The notes under the pieces: generated by a model | Seen by the model: the letters and a program-made list of their open reading frames with translations, nothing else | Told to the model about the DNA's origin: nothing | Databases searched by the model: none | Part shown: piece by piece, positions 43,858 to 52,661 of the stretch | Layout of the letters: every line of letters begins with the position of its first letter | Position numbering within the stretch: the stretch's first letter is position 1 | Program-made: the position numbers and the translations under genes | Origin: Ruegeria arenilitoris | Lineage (GTDB): Bacteria > Pseudomonadota > Alphaproteobacteria > Rhodobacterales > Rhodobacteraceae | Assembly (NCBI RefSeq): GCF_013035315.1 | Contig: NZ_WQHP01000002.1 | Span: 372,001-436,000, forward strand | DNA: 64,000 bases | Direction: 5' to 3'

Positions 43858-45072
43858 ATGAATCTGATCAGACGCACGGTTCTCGGTGCGCTTGCAGCGT
43901 TGCCTCTGGCCGGAATTTCGGCAGGGGCCAGCTTTGCCCAAGACACAATCGTGCTGGGCGAAGTAAACAGCTACACCCGCCTGCCCGCCTTCACAGAGCC
44001 TTACAAGAAAGGCTGGCAACTGGCCGTTGAACAGATCAATGCGGCTGGTGGGATCGATGGCAAACAGCTTGAGGTGATCAGCCGCGACGATACCGGCGAT
44101 CCTGCTACAGCCATTCGGATCGCCGAAGAGCTGGTGTCAAAAGACGGTGCCGTTCTGATCTTTGGCACTTTCCTGTCCAATATCGGCTTGGCGGTTTCGG
44201 ACTTCGCCAAGCAGAAAGAGGTTCTGTTCCTCGCGTCGGAACCCCTGTCCGACGCTATCGTCTGGTCCAAGGGCAACAAGTACACCTATCGCCTGCGCCC
44301 CTCGACCCATATGCAAGCCGCGATGCTCGCTGAACAAGCGGCCAAACTGGACGCGGTCAAATGGGCCACAGTCGCCCCGAACTACGCGTATGGTCAGGAC
44401 GCTGTGAAGGCGTTCAAATCCGAGCTGACCAAACTGCGCCCGGATGTGGAGTTCGTTGAAGAGCAATGGCCGCCGGTTTTCAAAATCGACGCAGGTTCAA
44501 CCGTTCGCGCGCTTGAGGCTGCGAAGCCCGACGCGATCTATAACGTGACGTTCGGCGGTGATCTGGCGAAATTCGTCCGCGAGGGCTCGCTACGCTTCCT
44601 GTTTGAAGACCGCGATGTGGTGTCTCTGCTGACAGGAGAGCCCGAGTATCTGGACCCGCTGGGTGCTGAAGCACCCGAGGGCTGGATCGTGACCGGCTAT
44701 CCATCGACAGATATCGAAACGGATGAGCACAAGGCCTTTGCCGACGCCTATATCGAAAAATTCGGCGAAGCGCCCAAGACTGGTTCCATTGTGGGCTATA
44801 ACTCGATCCTCGCCATTGCCGCTGCCTTGGAAAAGGCAGGCTCCACAGACACGGATGCTCTGCTGGCGGCCATGGAAGGATTGGCTATCGACAGCAGCCC
44901 AACCGGGCCGTTCACCTTCCGCGCGGCGGATCATCAGTCCACGATGGGCGCTTATGTCGGCAAAACCGGCATGGTCGAGGGCAAGCCCGTGATGGTGGAC
45001 TGGGCCTATGCCGATGGTGCGGACTATCTGCCCAGCGAAGACGAGGCTGCAGCCTTGCGTCCGGCGGAATAA
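43858..45072 (+). CDS. LIV-type periplasmic substrate-binding protein of the intact importer
   Basis: A 404-residue type 1 periplasmic binding protein with a signal peptide that carries an Arg-Arg pair (MNLIRRTVLGALAALPLAGISAGASFA). Mature-protein motifs include IVLGEVNSYTRLPAFTEPYKKGWQLAVEQINAAGGIDGKQLEVI. The ATG at 43858 follows GGGAGGAATTTGAA; an upstream GTG in frame would add only the ribosome site. It heads an operon with a fused permease and two ATPases, and follows the ring-degradation genes, so its cargo is probably the island's heterocyclic or aromatic acid. Confidence 0.88.
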   Translation: MNLIRRTVLGALAALPLAGISAGASFAQDTIVLGEVNSYTRLPAFTEPYKKGWQLAVEQINAAGGIDGKQLEVISRDDTGDPATAIRIAEELVSKDGAVLIFGTFLSNIGLAVSDFAKQKEVLFLASEPLSDAIVWSKGNKYTYRLRPSTHMQAAMLAEQAAKLDAVKWATVAPNYAYGQDAVKAFKSELTKLRPDVEFVEEQWPPVFKIDAGSTVRALEAAKPDAIYNVTFGGDLAKFVREGSLRFLFEDRDVVSLLTGEPEYLDPLGAEAPEGWIVTGYPSTDIETDEHKAFADAYIEKFGEAPKTGSIVGYNSILAIAAALEKAGSTDTDALLAAMEGLAIDSSPTGPFTFRAADHQSTMGAYVGKTGMVEGKPVMVDWAYADGADYLPSEDEAAALRPAE

Positions 45073-45079
45073 GCCGATC

Positions 45080-45104
45080 CGGCGGGGCAGTTCATGCCCC
45101 GCCG
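45080..45104 (+). promoter_or_regulatory. Hairpin after the binding-protein gene
   Basis: CGGCGGGGCA and TGCCCCGCCG form a perfect 10-bp stem with a 5-nt loop, 7 nt after the binding-protein stop and 28 nt before the permease start. It probably stabilises the upstream mRNA or attenuates the permease part, giving more binding protein than permease. Confidence 0.6.
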
Positions 45105-45132
45105 CCTAAAACGAACAAGGGACGGTGGCCCG

Positions 45133-46977
45133 ATGGGGTTCTATTTTGCACAGCTTCTGACCGGACTGGCGAATGCGTCTTCGCTTTTTCTGATTGCCTC
45201 TGGGCTTTCGATCATCTTCGGCGTTACGCGGATCGTGAATTTTGCCCACGGTTCGTTCTATATGGTGGGTGCGTACCTCGCCTATACGCTTGTCACGCTT
45301 TGGAGCGGCAGTATCTTCGGATTCTGGTTCAGCGTCATTCTGGCCGCCGCCATCGTCGGGCTGATCGGTCTTGCGATCGAACTGACCATCCTGCGCCGTA
45401 TTTATCACGCACCCGAACTGTTCCAACTGGTCGCCACGTTTGGCGTCGTTCTGATCTTTCAGGATGCGACGCTGGCCATCTGGGGGGCCGAAGACCTTCT
45501 GGGACCACGTGCACCGGGGCTGGATAGCGCTGTTCGCATCATGGGCGAACCGATCCCGGAGTATGACCTCGCCCTGATCGCCATTGGCCCGGTCGTTTTG
45601 TTGGCCATCTGGTTGCTGTTTCACAAAACACGCTGGGGCGTTCTGGTCCGCGCCGCGACCCAGGACCGCGAAATGGTCGGAGCCCTTGGCGTCAATCAGG
45701 CCTGGCTGTTCTCAGCGGCTTTTGTGCTGGGCTCCTTCCTGGCCGGTCTGGGCGGCGCGCTGCAAATCCCGCGTGAGGCGGTATCGTTGCAGATGGACTT
45801 GTCGATCATTGGCGAGGCTTTCGTGGTCGTCGTGATCGGCGGCATGGGCAGTGTATCCGGCGCGTTTGTTGCCGCCGTCTTAATCTCAGTCCTGAACGCC
45901 TTCGCCATCTTGATCTTCCCTCAGATCTCGATCGTTCTGCCCTTCATCATCATGGCCATTGTCCTGATCTTCCGCCCGCACGGCCTGTTTGGCAAACCCG
46001 GCAGCGAAAAAGGCGCGCCGGAAGAGCCCGAGCAACCACTGGCGCTCATGGATCAGAAATCTGCCATGGTTCTGATGGCAGCGCTTCTGGTTCTGGCGCT
46101 CAGCCCTCTGTTCACCGCCGACTTCACCTCGGTACTGATGGTCGATGTGATGGTTGCGACCCTGTTTGCGGTGTCCCTGCACTTTATGATGGGGGTCGGC
46201 GGGATGGTCAGCTTTGGCCATGCCGCCTATTTCGGCGTCGGGGCCTATGGCGCTGCGATGGCGGTCAAACTTCTTGGGCTAGGAATGATTTCAGCGATGA
46301 TTTTTGGCCCGATCTGCGCTGCCCTTGCCGCGCTATTCTTCGGCTGGTTCTGCGTGCGATTGTCAGGTGTTTATCTGGCCATGCTGACACTTGCGGCGGC
46401 CCAAATCCTGTGGGGCGTCACCTTCCAGTGGCAGGAATTCACCGGCGGTGATGACGGCATCCTTGGCGTCTGGCCAGCCAAATGGGCCAGCGCGGACAAG
46501 GTCTATTTCTACATCGCCTTCGTGCTTTGCATCGGTGGCATCTGGGCTTTGCGCCGGGTCGCGTTCTCTCCGTTCGGGTATATTCTGCGCGGCGTCCGCG
46601 ACAGCCAAACCCGGGCCGAGGCCATCGGCATCGACACGCGGTTTCATCAATGGATGGGCTTTGTGCTGGCGGGTGGGTTTGCCGGACTGGCAGGCGTCGT
46701 TTTCGCCTTTTCCAAAGGCAGCGTCTTTCCCGACAGCCTCAGCATCGCGCTCAGCATTGATGGCCTGATCATGGTTCTGCTGGGCGGGATCCACGCGCTG
46801 GCCGGGCCAATACTGGGCGCCGGGGCATTTGTTTTGATCGAAGACTGGGTCACGCGGCTGGACTATTGGCGCTTTATCTTCGGAGCCATCATTCTGGTCG
46901 TCGTGCTGCTGGCACCTGATGGAATCGCGGGCGGCGTGCAGCGTCTGTTGCGTGTGCTGAAAGGAAGCCGGGCATGA
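45133..46977 (+). CDS. Fused LivH-LivM branched-chain-type ABC permease
   Basis: A 614-residue fusion of the two LIV permeases. Residues 1-290 are LivH-like (SGLSIIFGVTRIVNFAHGSFYMVGAYLAY, VIGGMGSVSGAFVAAVLISVLNA). Residues from about 315 are LivM-like (HFMMGVGGMVSFGHAAYFGVGAYGAAMAV, SPFGYILRGVRDSQTRAEAIGIDTRFHQWMGFVLAGGFAGLAG). The ATG at 45133 matches the LivH start and is preferred to an earlier one. Both halves are intact, in contrast to the broken permeases at 32743-34984. It overlaps the next ATPase gene by 4 nt. Confidence 0.9.
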   Translation: MGFYFAQLLTGLANASSLFLIASGLSIIFGVTRIVNFAHGSFYMVGAYLAYTLVTLWSGSIFGFWFSVILAAAIVGLIGLAIELTILRRIYHAPELFQLVATFGVVLIFQDATLAIWGAEDLLGPRAPGLDSAVRIMGEPIPEYDLALIAIGPVVLLAIWLLFHKTRWGVLVRAATQDREMVGALGVNQAWLFSAAFVLGSFLAGLGGALQIPREAVSLQMDLSIIGEAFVVVVIGGMGSVSGAFVAAVLISVLNAFAILIFPQISIVLPFIIMAIVLIFRPHGLFGKPGSEKGAPEEPEQPLALMDQKSAMVLMAALLVLALSPLFTADFTSVLMVDVMVATLFAVSLHFMMGVGGMVSFGHAAYFGVGAYGAAMAVKLLGLGMISAMIFGPICAALAALFFGWFCVRLSGVYLAMLTLAAAQILWGVTFQWQEFTGGDDGILGVWPAKWASADKVYFYIAFVLCIGGIWALRRVAFSPFGYILRGVRDSQTRAEAIGIDTRFHQWMGFVLAGGFAGLAGVVFAFSKGSVFPDSLSIALSIDGLIMVLLGGIHALAGPILGAGAFVLIEDWVTRLDYWRFIFGAIILVVVLLAPDGIAGGVQRLLRVLKGSRA

Positions 46978-47747
46978 CCAATGTTCTTGAGGTGCGGAAC
47001 CTGTCCAAATCCTTTGGCGGTGTACAAGCGGTCAAAGATGTAAACTTCGATCTCAAGGAAGGAGAGTTTCTGGCACTCATCGGGCCCAACGGCGCGGGCA
47101 AGACAACGTGTTTCAACATGCTGAACGGGTATCTGAAACCCAATTCAGGCTCGGTTTCGCTGCGTGGGCAAGCTTTGATCGGGCAGCCCCCCCGCAAGAT
47201 CTGGCGCATGGGGGTAGGTCGCACGTTCCAGATTACTGCGACATTCCTCTCGATGACCGTTGTCGAAAACGTCCAGATGGCCCTGATCTCGCACCACCGG
47301 CGGGTGTTTGACCTGTTCTCGCGAGCAACCCGTTTGTACGTGGACGAGGCGATGGCGTTGCTGGAATTGGTATCGATGCAGGACCAGGCGAACCGGGCAT
47401 GTTCCGAGCTTGCCTACGGGGACCTCAAACGATTGGAGCTTGCAATCGCGCTAGCCCACGAACCCGCCCTGCTTTTGATGGACGAACCGACCGCTGGAAT
47501 GGCCCCGTCAGAACGGCTTGCCCTGATGGCCCTTACAGCAGAAATCGTGGCCAAAGGCGGGGTCAGCGTCGTGTTCACCGAACACGATATGGACGTGGTA
47601 TTCGCACATGCACACCGCATTCTGGTCCTCAACCGGGGTGAGTTGATCGCCGAAGGAACAGGGTCGGAAATCCGCACAAACCCACTGGTCCAGGAGGTCT
47701 ATCTGGGCGGTGGCACAGTCTTTGAAGCGGAGAGCGCCCATGCTTAA
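46974..47747 (+). CDS. livG: LIV-type ABC transporter ATP-binding protein (LivG)
   Basis: A 257-residue LivG-type ATPase with Walker A GPNGAGKTTCFNML, the hallmark GVGRTFQITATFLSMTVVENVQMAL, the degenerate signature ELAYGDLKRLELAIAL, and Walker B LLLMDEPTAGMAPSE. It overlaps the permease stop by 4 nt and the next ATPase start by 8 nt. It is intact and belongs to the working importer of the island. Confidence 0.91.
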   Translation: MTNVLEVRNLSKSFGGVQAVKDVNFDLKEGEFLALIGPNGAGKTTCFNMLNGYLKPNSGSVSLRGQALIGQPPRKIWRMGVGRTFQITATFLSMTVVENVQMALISHHRRVFDLFSRATRLYVDEAMALLELVSMQDQANRACSELAYGDLKRLELAIALAHEPALLLMDEPTAGMAPSERLALMALTAEIVAKGGVSVVFTEHDMDVVFAHAHRILVLNRGELIAEGTGSEIRTNPLVQEVYLGGGTVFEAESAHA

Positions 47748-48441
47748 TGTTCAAAATCTTGGGGCCTGGTATGGGCGCGCGCAAATCCTCAACGGCATCT
47801 CGCTGAGTGTGGGTGAAAACGAGGTGGTTGCCCTGATGGGTCGAAACGGTGCTGGGAAATCGACCACCATGAAGTCCATCATGGGGTTGGTGCGCCATAT
47901 CGACGGCACCATCCGCTATGCTGATCGTGATATTCAGGGCAATGCGCCCCATGTGATATGCCGCGCTGGCATGGGTTACGTCCCGGAAGACCGCCGGATT
48001 TTCGGCGACCTGACCATCGAGGAAAACCTTGAAGTCGGGCGGCGTGCACCGCGCCCCGATGCCCCTGAATGGACACAAGAGCATCTGTTCGAACTGTTCC
48101 CCAACTTGGCCGAGCGACGCAAGAACCTGGGCAAGCAACTGTCCGGCGGGGAACAGCAGATGCTGACCATCGCGCGGACACTGATGGGCAATCCAAAGCT
48201 GGTCCTGCTGGATGAACCTTCAGAAGGGATCGCGCCCGTGATTGTCGAGCAAATGGCCCGTGTCATAGCCGAACTAAAACGCGAAGGGCTGTCGGTTTTG
48301 ATCAGCGAACAGAATCTTCACTTTGCGCGGATCGTGTCGGATCGTGCCTATATCATCGAAAAAGGTGAGATGCGGTTCGAAGGCAGTTTTGCGGACCTTG
48401 ATGACAACCCCGAGATTTCAAACACTTATCTAGCGGTTTGA
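47740..48441 (+). CDS. livF: LIV-type ABC transporter ATP-binding protein (LivF)
   Basis: A 233-residue LivF-type ATPase with an intact Walker A (GRNGAGKSTTMKSIMG), the signature QLSGGEQQMLTIARTL and Walker B LVLLDEPSEGIAP. The ATG at 47740 sits in the end of livG (8-nt overlap). It contrasts with the LivF at 31281, where the Walker A lysine is lost. It is the last gene before marR. Confidence 0.91.
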   Translation: MLNVQNLGAWYGRAQILNGISLSVGENEVVALMGRNGAGKSTTMKSIMGLVRHIDGTIRYADRDIQGNAPHVICRAGMGYVPEDRRIFGDLTIEENLEVGRRAPRPDAPEWTQEHLFELFPNLAERRKNLGKQLSGGEQQMLTIARTLMGNPKLVLLDEPSEGIAPVIVEQMARVIAELKREGLSVLISEQNLHFARIVSDRAYIIEKGEMRFEGSFADLDDNPEISNTYLAV

Positions 48442-48474
48442 CGGGTTGGTCTTGTGGGAGGCGCGCCTTTGTTT

Positions 48475-48488
48475 ATTATAATACGAAC
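48475..48488. promoter_or_regulatory. Degenerate MarR-type operator candidate M5 before marR
   Basis: ATTAT-AATA-CGAAC, followed by AATTAAA, lies 23 nt before the marR start. It differs from the ATTAG-N4-CTAAC pattern at two arm positions but keeps the AACAATTA tail of the sites at 51411 and 54322. It is the weakest of the five. Confidence 0.4.
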
Positions 48489-48511
48489 AATTAAATCAGG
48501 CAGGACGATTC

Positions 48512-48937
48512 ATGACGGAGTCCATTGAGAGCTACGCGCTGGACGAGCAGGTCGGCTATCTTTTGCGACTGGCAAACCAGCGCCATGCGTCGATCTTCCA
48601 ATCGCATACGCTTGAGGGACTGACACCCACACAATTCGCCGCGTTGATCCGCATCGCCGAACTGGGCAAATGCTCGCAAAACCGGCTGGGACGGCTGGCC
48701 GCGATGGATGTGGCGACAATCAAAGGGGTTGTTGATCGGCTTCGTCAAAAAGGGCTGACCGTGGTAGAACCGGACCCGGATGATAAGCGTCGCACACTGA
48801 TCTCTCTGTCCCCCGAAGGCGAAGCTTTGGTGAGCCAAATGAAGGACGTGGGCCAGAAGATCACTAACGAAACGCTCAAACCCCTGACAGCTGCGGAACA
48901 ACGCAATCTGATCCGCATCCTGCGCAAAATCTCATGA
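48512..48937 (+). CDS. MarR-family transcriptional regulator
   Basis: A 141-residue MarR regulator with the winged helix LTPTQFAALIRIAELGKCSQNRLGRLAAMDVATIKGVVDRLRQKGLTVVEPDPDDKRRTLISLSPEG at about residues 31-96. MarR proteins of catabolic islands usually repress and are released by a pathway ligand, often an aromatic acid or its CoA ester. It overlaps the convergent CoA-transferase gene by 6 nt. Related dyads before four island promoters make it the probable island repressor. Confidence 0.88.
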   Translation: MTESIESYALDEQVGYLLRLANQRHASIFQSHTLEGLTPTQFAALIRIAELGKCSQNRLGRLAAMDVATIKGVVDRLRQKGLTVVEPDPDDKRRTLISLSPEGEALVSQMKDVGQKITNETLKPLTAAEQRNLIRILRKIS

Positions 48938-50044
48938 GCGAACCGGCCGTTTGGCCGATGCTTTATCCAAGCTCAACGCGGACCTCGAAAACCGTATCGG
49001 TGTGCGCAGACCCGGTACGCCTTCAGGGGCGATCTGCATGCCCCGATGCTGAATCTGCGGATCGCTAAGCGCCTCTTGAACCGAGTTGATGGGACCACCG
49101 GGAACGCCGTTCTGTTCCAAGGCTGCCAACAGATCCGCTTTGGACCATTTCTTACAGGCCTGTATCAGCGCCTCTGTCAATTCAGCGCGATTGGCTACGC
49201 GATCCGCATTTGAGCTGTAGCGCGATTCGTCAATCAACTCGGTCAAACCCAGAATCCGGCATAGGCTGGCATATTGGCGGTCGTTGCCACAGGCGATGAT
49301 GATATGACCGTCGGCGACTGGGAACACCTGATATGGCACTATATTAGGATGTGCATTGCCCAGACGCGTCGGGCATTGGCCTGAGGCAAGGTAGTTCATC
49401 GCCTGATTGGCCAGAACGCCGGTCATACAGTCCAGCAAGCTCAGATCAACGTGTTGGCCCAGGCCCGAACGTTCACGCTCAGCCAATGCTGCCTGAATGC
49501 CGATTACCCCGTAGAGGCCGGTGAAAATGTCTGCAAAGGCGACACCGATCTTTTGCGGCTCACCCTGCGGGTCCCCGGTCAGGTCCATTATCCCGCTCAT
49601 GCCCTGAATCAGAAAGTCATATCCTGCGCGATGCGCGTAGGGACCATCCTGCCCAAAGCCCGTGACCGAGGCATAAACCAACCCGGGATTGATCTCTTTG
49701 ACGCTGTCATAGTCCAAACCAAACTTTTTCAACCCGCCGACTTTGAAGTTCTCAATCAGCACATCTGCATCACGTATCAGGTCCAACAGCTTGGCTCGGT
49801 CGCCCTCCTCCCGGAAGTCCAGAGCTATGCTGTCCTTGCCCCGGTTAGCGGCATGGAAGTAAGCGGCGGTTTTGTCTCCGTCACGCTCAATGAACGGAGG
49901 ACCCCATTTGCGAGTGTCATCGCCTTCGGGGCTTTCGACCTTAAGCACATTTGCGCCAAGGTCGGCCAATGTCTGCCCGATCCATGGCCCGGCCAGAATG
50001 CGGGCCAGTTCGATCACTTTCAAACCTTGCAAAGGTGCGCTCAT
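48932..50044 (-). CDS. Family III CoA-transferase (CaiB/Frc type)
   Basis: A 370-residue CoA-transferase with the family start PLQGLKVIELARILAGPWIGQTLADLGANVLKVE and the active-site region YASVTGFGQDGPYAHRAGYDFLIQGMSGIM, whose Asp carries the acyl anhydride. It would move CoA from a donor such as succinyl-CoA to a carboxylic acid. Because it lies downstream of the enamidase-like gene, a dicarboxylate such as glutarate from ring opening is a reasonable acceptor, but this is only inference. Confidence 0.87.
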   Translation of the reverse strand: MSAPLQGLKVIELARILAGPWIGQTLADLGANVLKVESPEGDDTRKWGPPFIERDGDKTAAYFHAANRGKDSIALDFREEGDRAKLLDLIRDADVLIENFKVGGLKKFGLDYDSVKEINPGLVYASVTGFGQDGPYAHRAGYDFLIQGMSGIMDLTGDPQGEPQKIGVAFADIFTGLYGVIGIQAALAERERSGLGQHVDLSLLDCMTGVLANQAMNYLASGQCPTRLGNAHPNIVPYQVFPVADGHIIIACGNDRQYASLCRILGLTELIDESRYSSNADRVANRAELTEALIQACKKWSKADLLAALEQNGVPGGPINSVQEALSDPQIQHRGMQIAPEGVPGLRTPIRFSRSALSLDKASAKRPVRS

Positions 50045-50064
50045 GGGCTGAACCTCTCAAAATT

Positions 50065-50092
50065 CTCCCCGCAGGACCGGCCTGCGGAGGGG
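50065..50092 (-). terminator. Hairpin between enamidase-like and CoA-transferase genes
   Basis: CCGCAGG and CCTGCGG form a stem with a 5-nt loop, extended by CTCC/GGGG across one bulged base. On the minus strand the stem is followed by AGAATTTTGA, a short T-run, so it may end or attenuate the enamidase transcript before the CoA-transferase gene. Confidence 0.5.
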
Positions 50093-50113
50093 ACAGTTCG
50101 GAACGTAATAATA

Positions 50114-51280
50114 TCAGCGGACGACGTTTGGCAATCGGGTCGCAGGGGGCGTATTGCGGCTACGTTCGGACCGAACAACCCCGTCGATGATCGTCATCCC
50201 GACGCCCGGAAGATTGCCCAGTTGCACTGATTCCAGAATGTTCTTACCCGGCGCATGCTGCGCCTGATCCATCAGGACGAAATCAGCGCAATACCCTTTT
50301 TCGATCAGACCTGTATCCAGCTCGCGTTGGCGCGAAGTGTTGCCGTTGGCAAAGCAGAACGCGATTTCGGCAGGGACATTACCCAATGCCGACAGCATCG
50401 CCACCATCCGCATAATACCCAAAGGCTGCACGCCTGAACCGGCCGGGCCGTCAGTACCCAGAATGATGCGGTCCATCTGCTTTAGCTCGCGCGCCGTGTT
50501 CAACGTCAAAAGTGCGGCGCGTTCGTTGCCGTTATGGACGATCTCAAGGCCCGCGGTGCAGCTTTCGCACAGGCACATGATCTGATCGTCAGGGAGTGCC
50601 GAATGGCCGCCATTGATATGCCCAATCACGTCCGTCCCGGTTTCTAAAACCATATCTGCGTCGATCAGACCCGAGCCCGGGATCGAGGGTCCTCCGGTAT
50701 GGATCGTGGACTGAATGCCGTATTTTCGCGCCCAGTCGACCATCTGCTTGGCAGTCTTGCCGTCTTTGACGGTGCCCAGACCCACCTCACCCAGCAGTTT
50801 GACACCGGCATCGGCCATCTCTTTGAAATCTTCCTCGACCATGCCGTGTTCGATGACCGGTGCACCGGCATGCACCTTGACGCCCGAAGGGCGGAAGTTC
50901 TCGTACCAACGTTGCGCCGCGATCGCCATCGCCTTCAGCCCCACCACATCCTTGGGACGGCCAGGCATATGCACCTCACCCGCTGAAATCAGCGTTGTTA
51001 CACCACCGTGCAAAGTGGAATCGATCCAATGAAGCTGTTGCTGACGAGGTGTGTAATCCCCGACGACCGGGTGGATATGGCTGTCGATCAAGCCCGGTGC
51101 CAGAGTGACGCCATTGGCGTCCACTACCGTATCGGCGCCTCCGCAATCCAGATCCTTTTCATATCCCCATTCAGCGATTTTCCCGTCTATTGCGATCAGG
51201 CAATCGGCCTCCAGAATCGGCTCCTCCATCTTTCCTGACAGCATGAGCCCGATGTTTTTGATGACCAGTTTTTCTGCCAT
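50114..51280 (-). CDS. Enamidase-like amidohydrolase
   Basis: A 388-residue amidohydrolase that closely resembles the enamidase of Eubacterium barkeri nicotinate fermentation, which opens 1,4,5,6-tetrahydro-6-oxonicotinate to 2-formylglutarate and ammonia. Shared landmarks are the metal motif HIH (H68, H70), GDYTPRQ, LHGGVTTLISAG with PGRPKD, GEVGLGT with E165 as likely bridging ligand, HTGGPSIPGS (H194), GHINGGHSALP (H221) and the RNTPPATR tail. The ATG at 51280 follows CGGGAGAGCGAA. It supports a reductive nicotinate-type pathway with the reductase-like gene at 40254. Confidence 0.83.
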   Translation of the reverse strand: MAEKLVIKNIGLMLSGKMEEPILEADCLIAIDGKIAEWGYEKDLDCGGADTVVDANGVTLAPGLIDSHIHPVVGDYTPRQQQLHWIDSTLHGGVTTLISAGEVHMPGRPKDVVGLKAMAIAAQRWYENFRPSGVKVHAGAPVIEHGMVEEDFKEMADAGVKLLGEVGLGTVKDGKTAKQMVDWARKYGIQSTIHTGGPSIPGSGLIDADMVLETGTDVIGHINGGHSALPDDQIMCLCESCTAGLEIVHNGNERAALLTLNTARELKQMDRIILGTDGPAGSGVQPLGIMRMVAMLSALGNVPAEIAFCFANGNTSRQRELDTGLIEKGYCADFVLMDQAQHAPGKNILESVQLGNLPGVGMTIIDGVVRSERSRNTPPATRLPNVVR

Positions 51281-51308
51281 TTCGCTCTCCCGACGCAGTA
51301 CGGATATT

Positions 51309-51322
51309 GTTAGCACACTAAC
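51309..51322. promoter_or_regulatory. MarR-type operator candidate M2 before the enamidase-like gene
   Basis: GTTAG-CACA-CTAAC is a perfect inverted repeat 28 nt before the enamidase-like start, in the divergent region shared with the ferredoxin gene. It is the most symmetrical member of the group. Confidence 0.67.
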
Positions 51323-51410
51323 TTGTTATGGTATTTGGTCAAGTCCCGCCAATTGGGAAATTTCATTCGTATAGAAACAAGTTGACAGGCGCGGCAATTC
51401 GATATTACTC

Positions 51411-51424
51411 ATTTGTATACTAAC
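51411..51424. promoter_or_regulatory. MarR-type operator candidate M3 before the ferredoxin gene
   Basis: ATTTG-TATA-CTAAC followed by AATTA lies 14 nt before the ferredoxin start, so a bound protein would cover the ribosome-site region of the DNA. Apart from one base, the block from CATTTG to CAATTA is the same as at 54321-54340 before the CoA ligase. Confidence 0.66.
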
Positions 51425-51438
51425 AATTAGGCTGATCT

Positions 51439-51768
51439 ATGACCTATGTCGTCACCGAAAACTGCATCAACTGCAAATTCACCGATTGTGTGGAAGTTTG
51501 CCCCGTGGACTGCTTCTACGAAGGGGAAAACACACTGGTCATCCATCCCGATGAATGCATCGACTGTGGTGTGTGCGAACCGGAATGCCCCGCTGACGCA
51601 ATCCGTCCCGACACCGAGGACGGGATGGAGAAGTGGGTCGAACTAAACGGCAAGTACGCAGAGGCCTGGCCTGTCATCACCGAAAAGAAAGACCCAATGC
51701 CCGACGCAAACGACTGGAACGGCAAGGACGGCAAACTCGAGCTTCTGTCCGAAGCCCCGGCAGAATAG
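51439..51768 (+). CDS. fdxA: 7Fe ferredoxin (FdxA type)
   Basis: A 109-residue ferredoxin with the seven-iron pattern: [18 protein letters not shown] for a [3Fe-4S]/[4Fe-4S] pair and [12 protein letters not shown]. Low-potential ferredoxins of this kind feed difficult reductions. It is followed 9 nt later by a ferredoxin reductase gene and has a MarR-type site at its promoter, so it probably serves the 6-hydroxynicotinate-reductase-like enzyme of the same regulon. Confidence 0.9.
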   Translation: MTYVVTENCINCKFTDCVEVCPVDCFYEGENTLVIHPDECIDCGVCEPECPADAIRPDTEDGMEKWVELNGKYAEAWPVITEKKDPMPDANDWNGKDGKLELLSEAPAE

Positions 51769-51777
51769 GAGATCAAG

Positions 51778-52584
51778 ATGTCGCTGGATTCCACGACCAA
51801 GACCGAATTCCCCATTCCGGCGGGCGTGTTCGCCGAAACCGTGACCGAGGTGAAGCACTACACCGACCGGTTGTTCAAATTCCGCATCACCCGCCCGTCG
51901 TCCTTCCGGTTTCGATCCGGTGAGTTTGTGATGATTGGCCTGCCGAATGCAGAAAAACCAGTGTTCCGCGCCTATTCCATCGCCTCGCCGAGTTGGGATG
52001 AAGAGATCGAGTTTTACTCGATCAAAGTCCCCGGTGGTCCGTTGACCGAACACCTGCAGAAAATTCGCGAAGGTGACACGGTTTTGATGCGCAAAAAACC
52101 AACAGGGACGCTGGTCAATGACGCGCTGTTGCCGGGCAAGCGGCTGTGGATGTTCTCGACAGGGACCGGGATTGCCCCCTTTGCGTCGCTGATCCGCGAC
52201 CCCGAAACCTATGAGAAATTCGACGAAGTGATCCTGACTTACACCTGCCGTGAAAAGGGTGAGCTGGACTATGGCAAAGAACTTGTCGCCGCGCTCAAAT
52301 CCGATCCGCTGGTTGGCGAGATGGCGCAGAAATTGCGGCACTATTGCACCCTCACGCGTGAGGGCTATCCGTTCAAAGGCCGGATCACCGATCTGATGGC
52401 ATCCGGCAAAGTGTTCGACGATCTGGGCCTGCCGCCGATTTCGCCGGAAACCGACCGGGGCATGATCTGCGGCTCGATGGCGATGCTGCAGGATACCAAG
52501 GCCGCGCTGGAAGGGTTCGGGCTGGAAGAAGGCGCGAACAACAAACCTGCAACTTTTGTGGTCGAACGCGCCTTTGTCGATTGA
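51778..52584 (+). CDS. fpr: Ferredoxin-NADP+ reductase
   Basis: A 268-residue bacterial-type ferredoxin-NADP+ reductase with the FAD motif FRAYSIASPSWDEEIEFYSIKV and the NADP site LWMFSTGTGIAPFASLIRDPETYEKFDEVILTYTCREKGELDY, ending in AFVD like other subclass II enzymes. It starts 9 nt after the ferredoxin stop behind AGGAGATCAAG. The pair would carry electrons from NADPH to the ring reductase. Confidence 0.9.
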   Translation: MSLDSTTKTEFPIPAGVFAETVTEVKHYTDRLFKFRITRPSSFRFRSGEFVMIGLPNAEKPVFRAYSIASPSWDEEIEFYSIKVPGGPLTEHLQKIREGDTVLMRKKPTGTLVNDALLPGKRLWMFSTGTGIAPFASLIRDPETYEKFDEVILTYTCREKGELDYGKELVAALKSDPLVGEMAQKLRHYCTLTREGYPFKGRITDLMASGKVFDDLGLPPISPETDRGMICGSMAMLQDTKAALEGFGLEEGANNKPATFVVERAFVD

Positions 52585-52588
52585 CCAA

Positions 52589-52648
52589 CCGGGGCTCTGC
52601 CCCGGCCCGACACCGGGATCCGGTGAAATGCTCTCACACCGGATCCCG
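52589..52648. terminator. Two tandem hairpins between convergent genes
   Basis: CCGGGGC-TCT-GCCCCGG (52589-52605) is followed by a perfect 12-bp stem CGGGATCCGGTG / CACCGGATCCCG with an 11-nt loop (52614-52648). They separate the ferredoxin reductase gene from the convergent enoyl-CoA hydratase gene. No T-run follows. Confidence 0.65.
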
Positions 52649-52661
52649 CGTGTCTCGGGAC

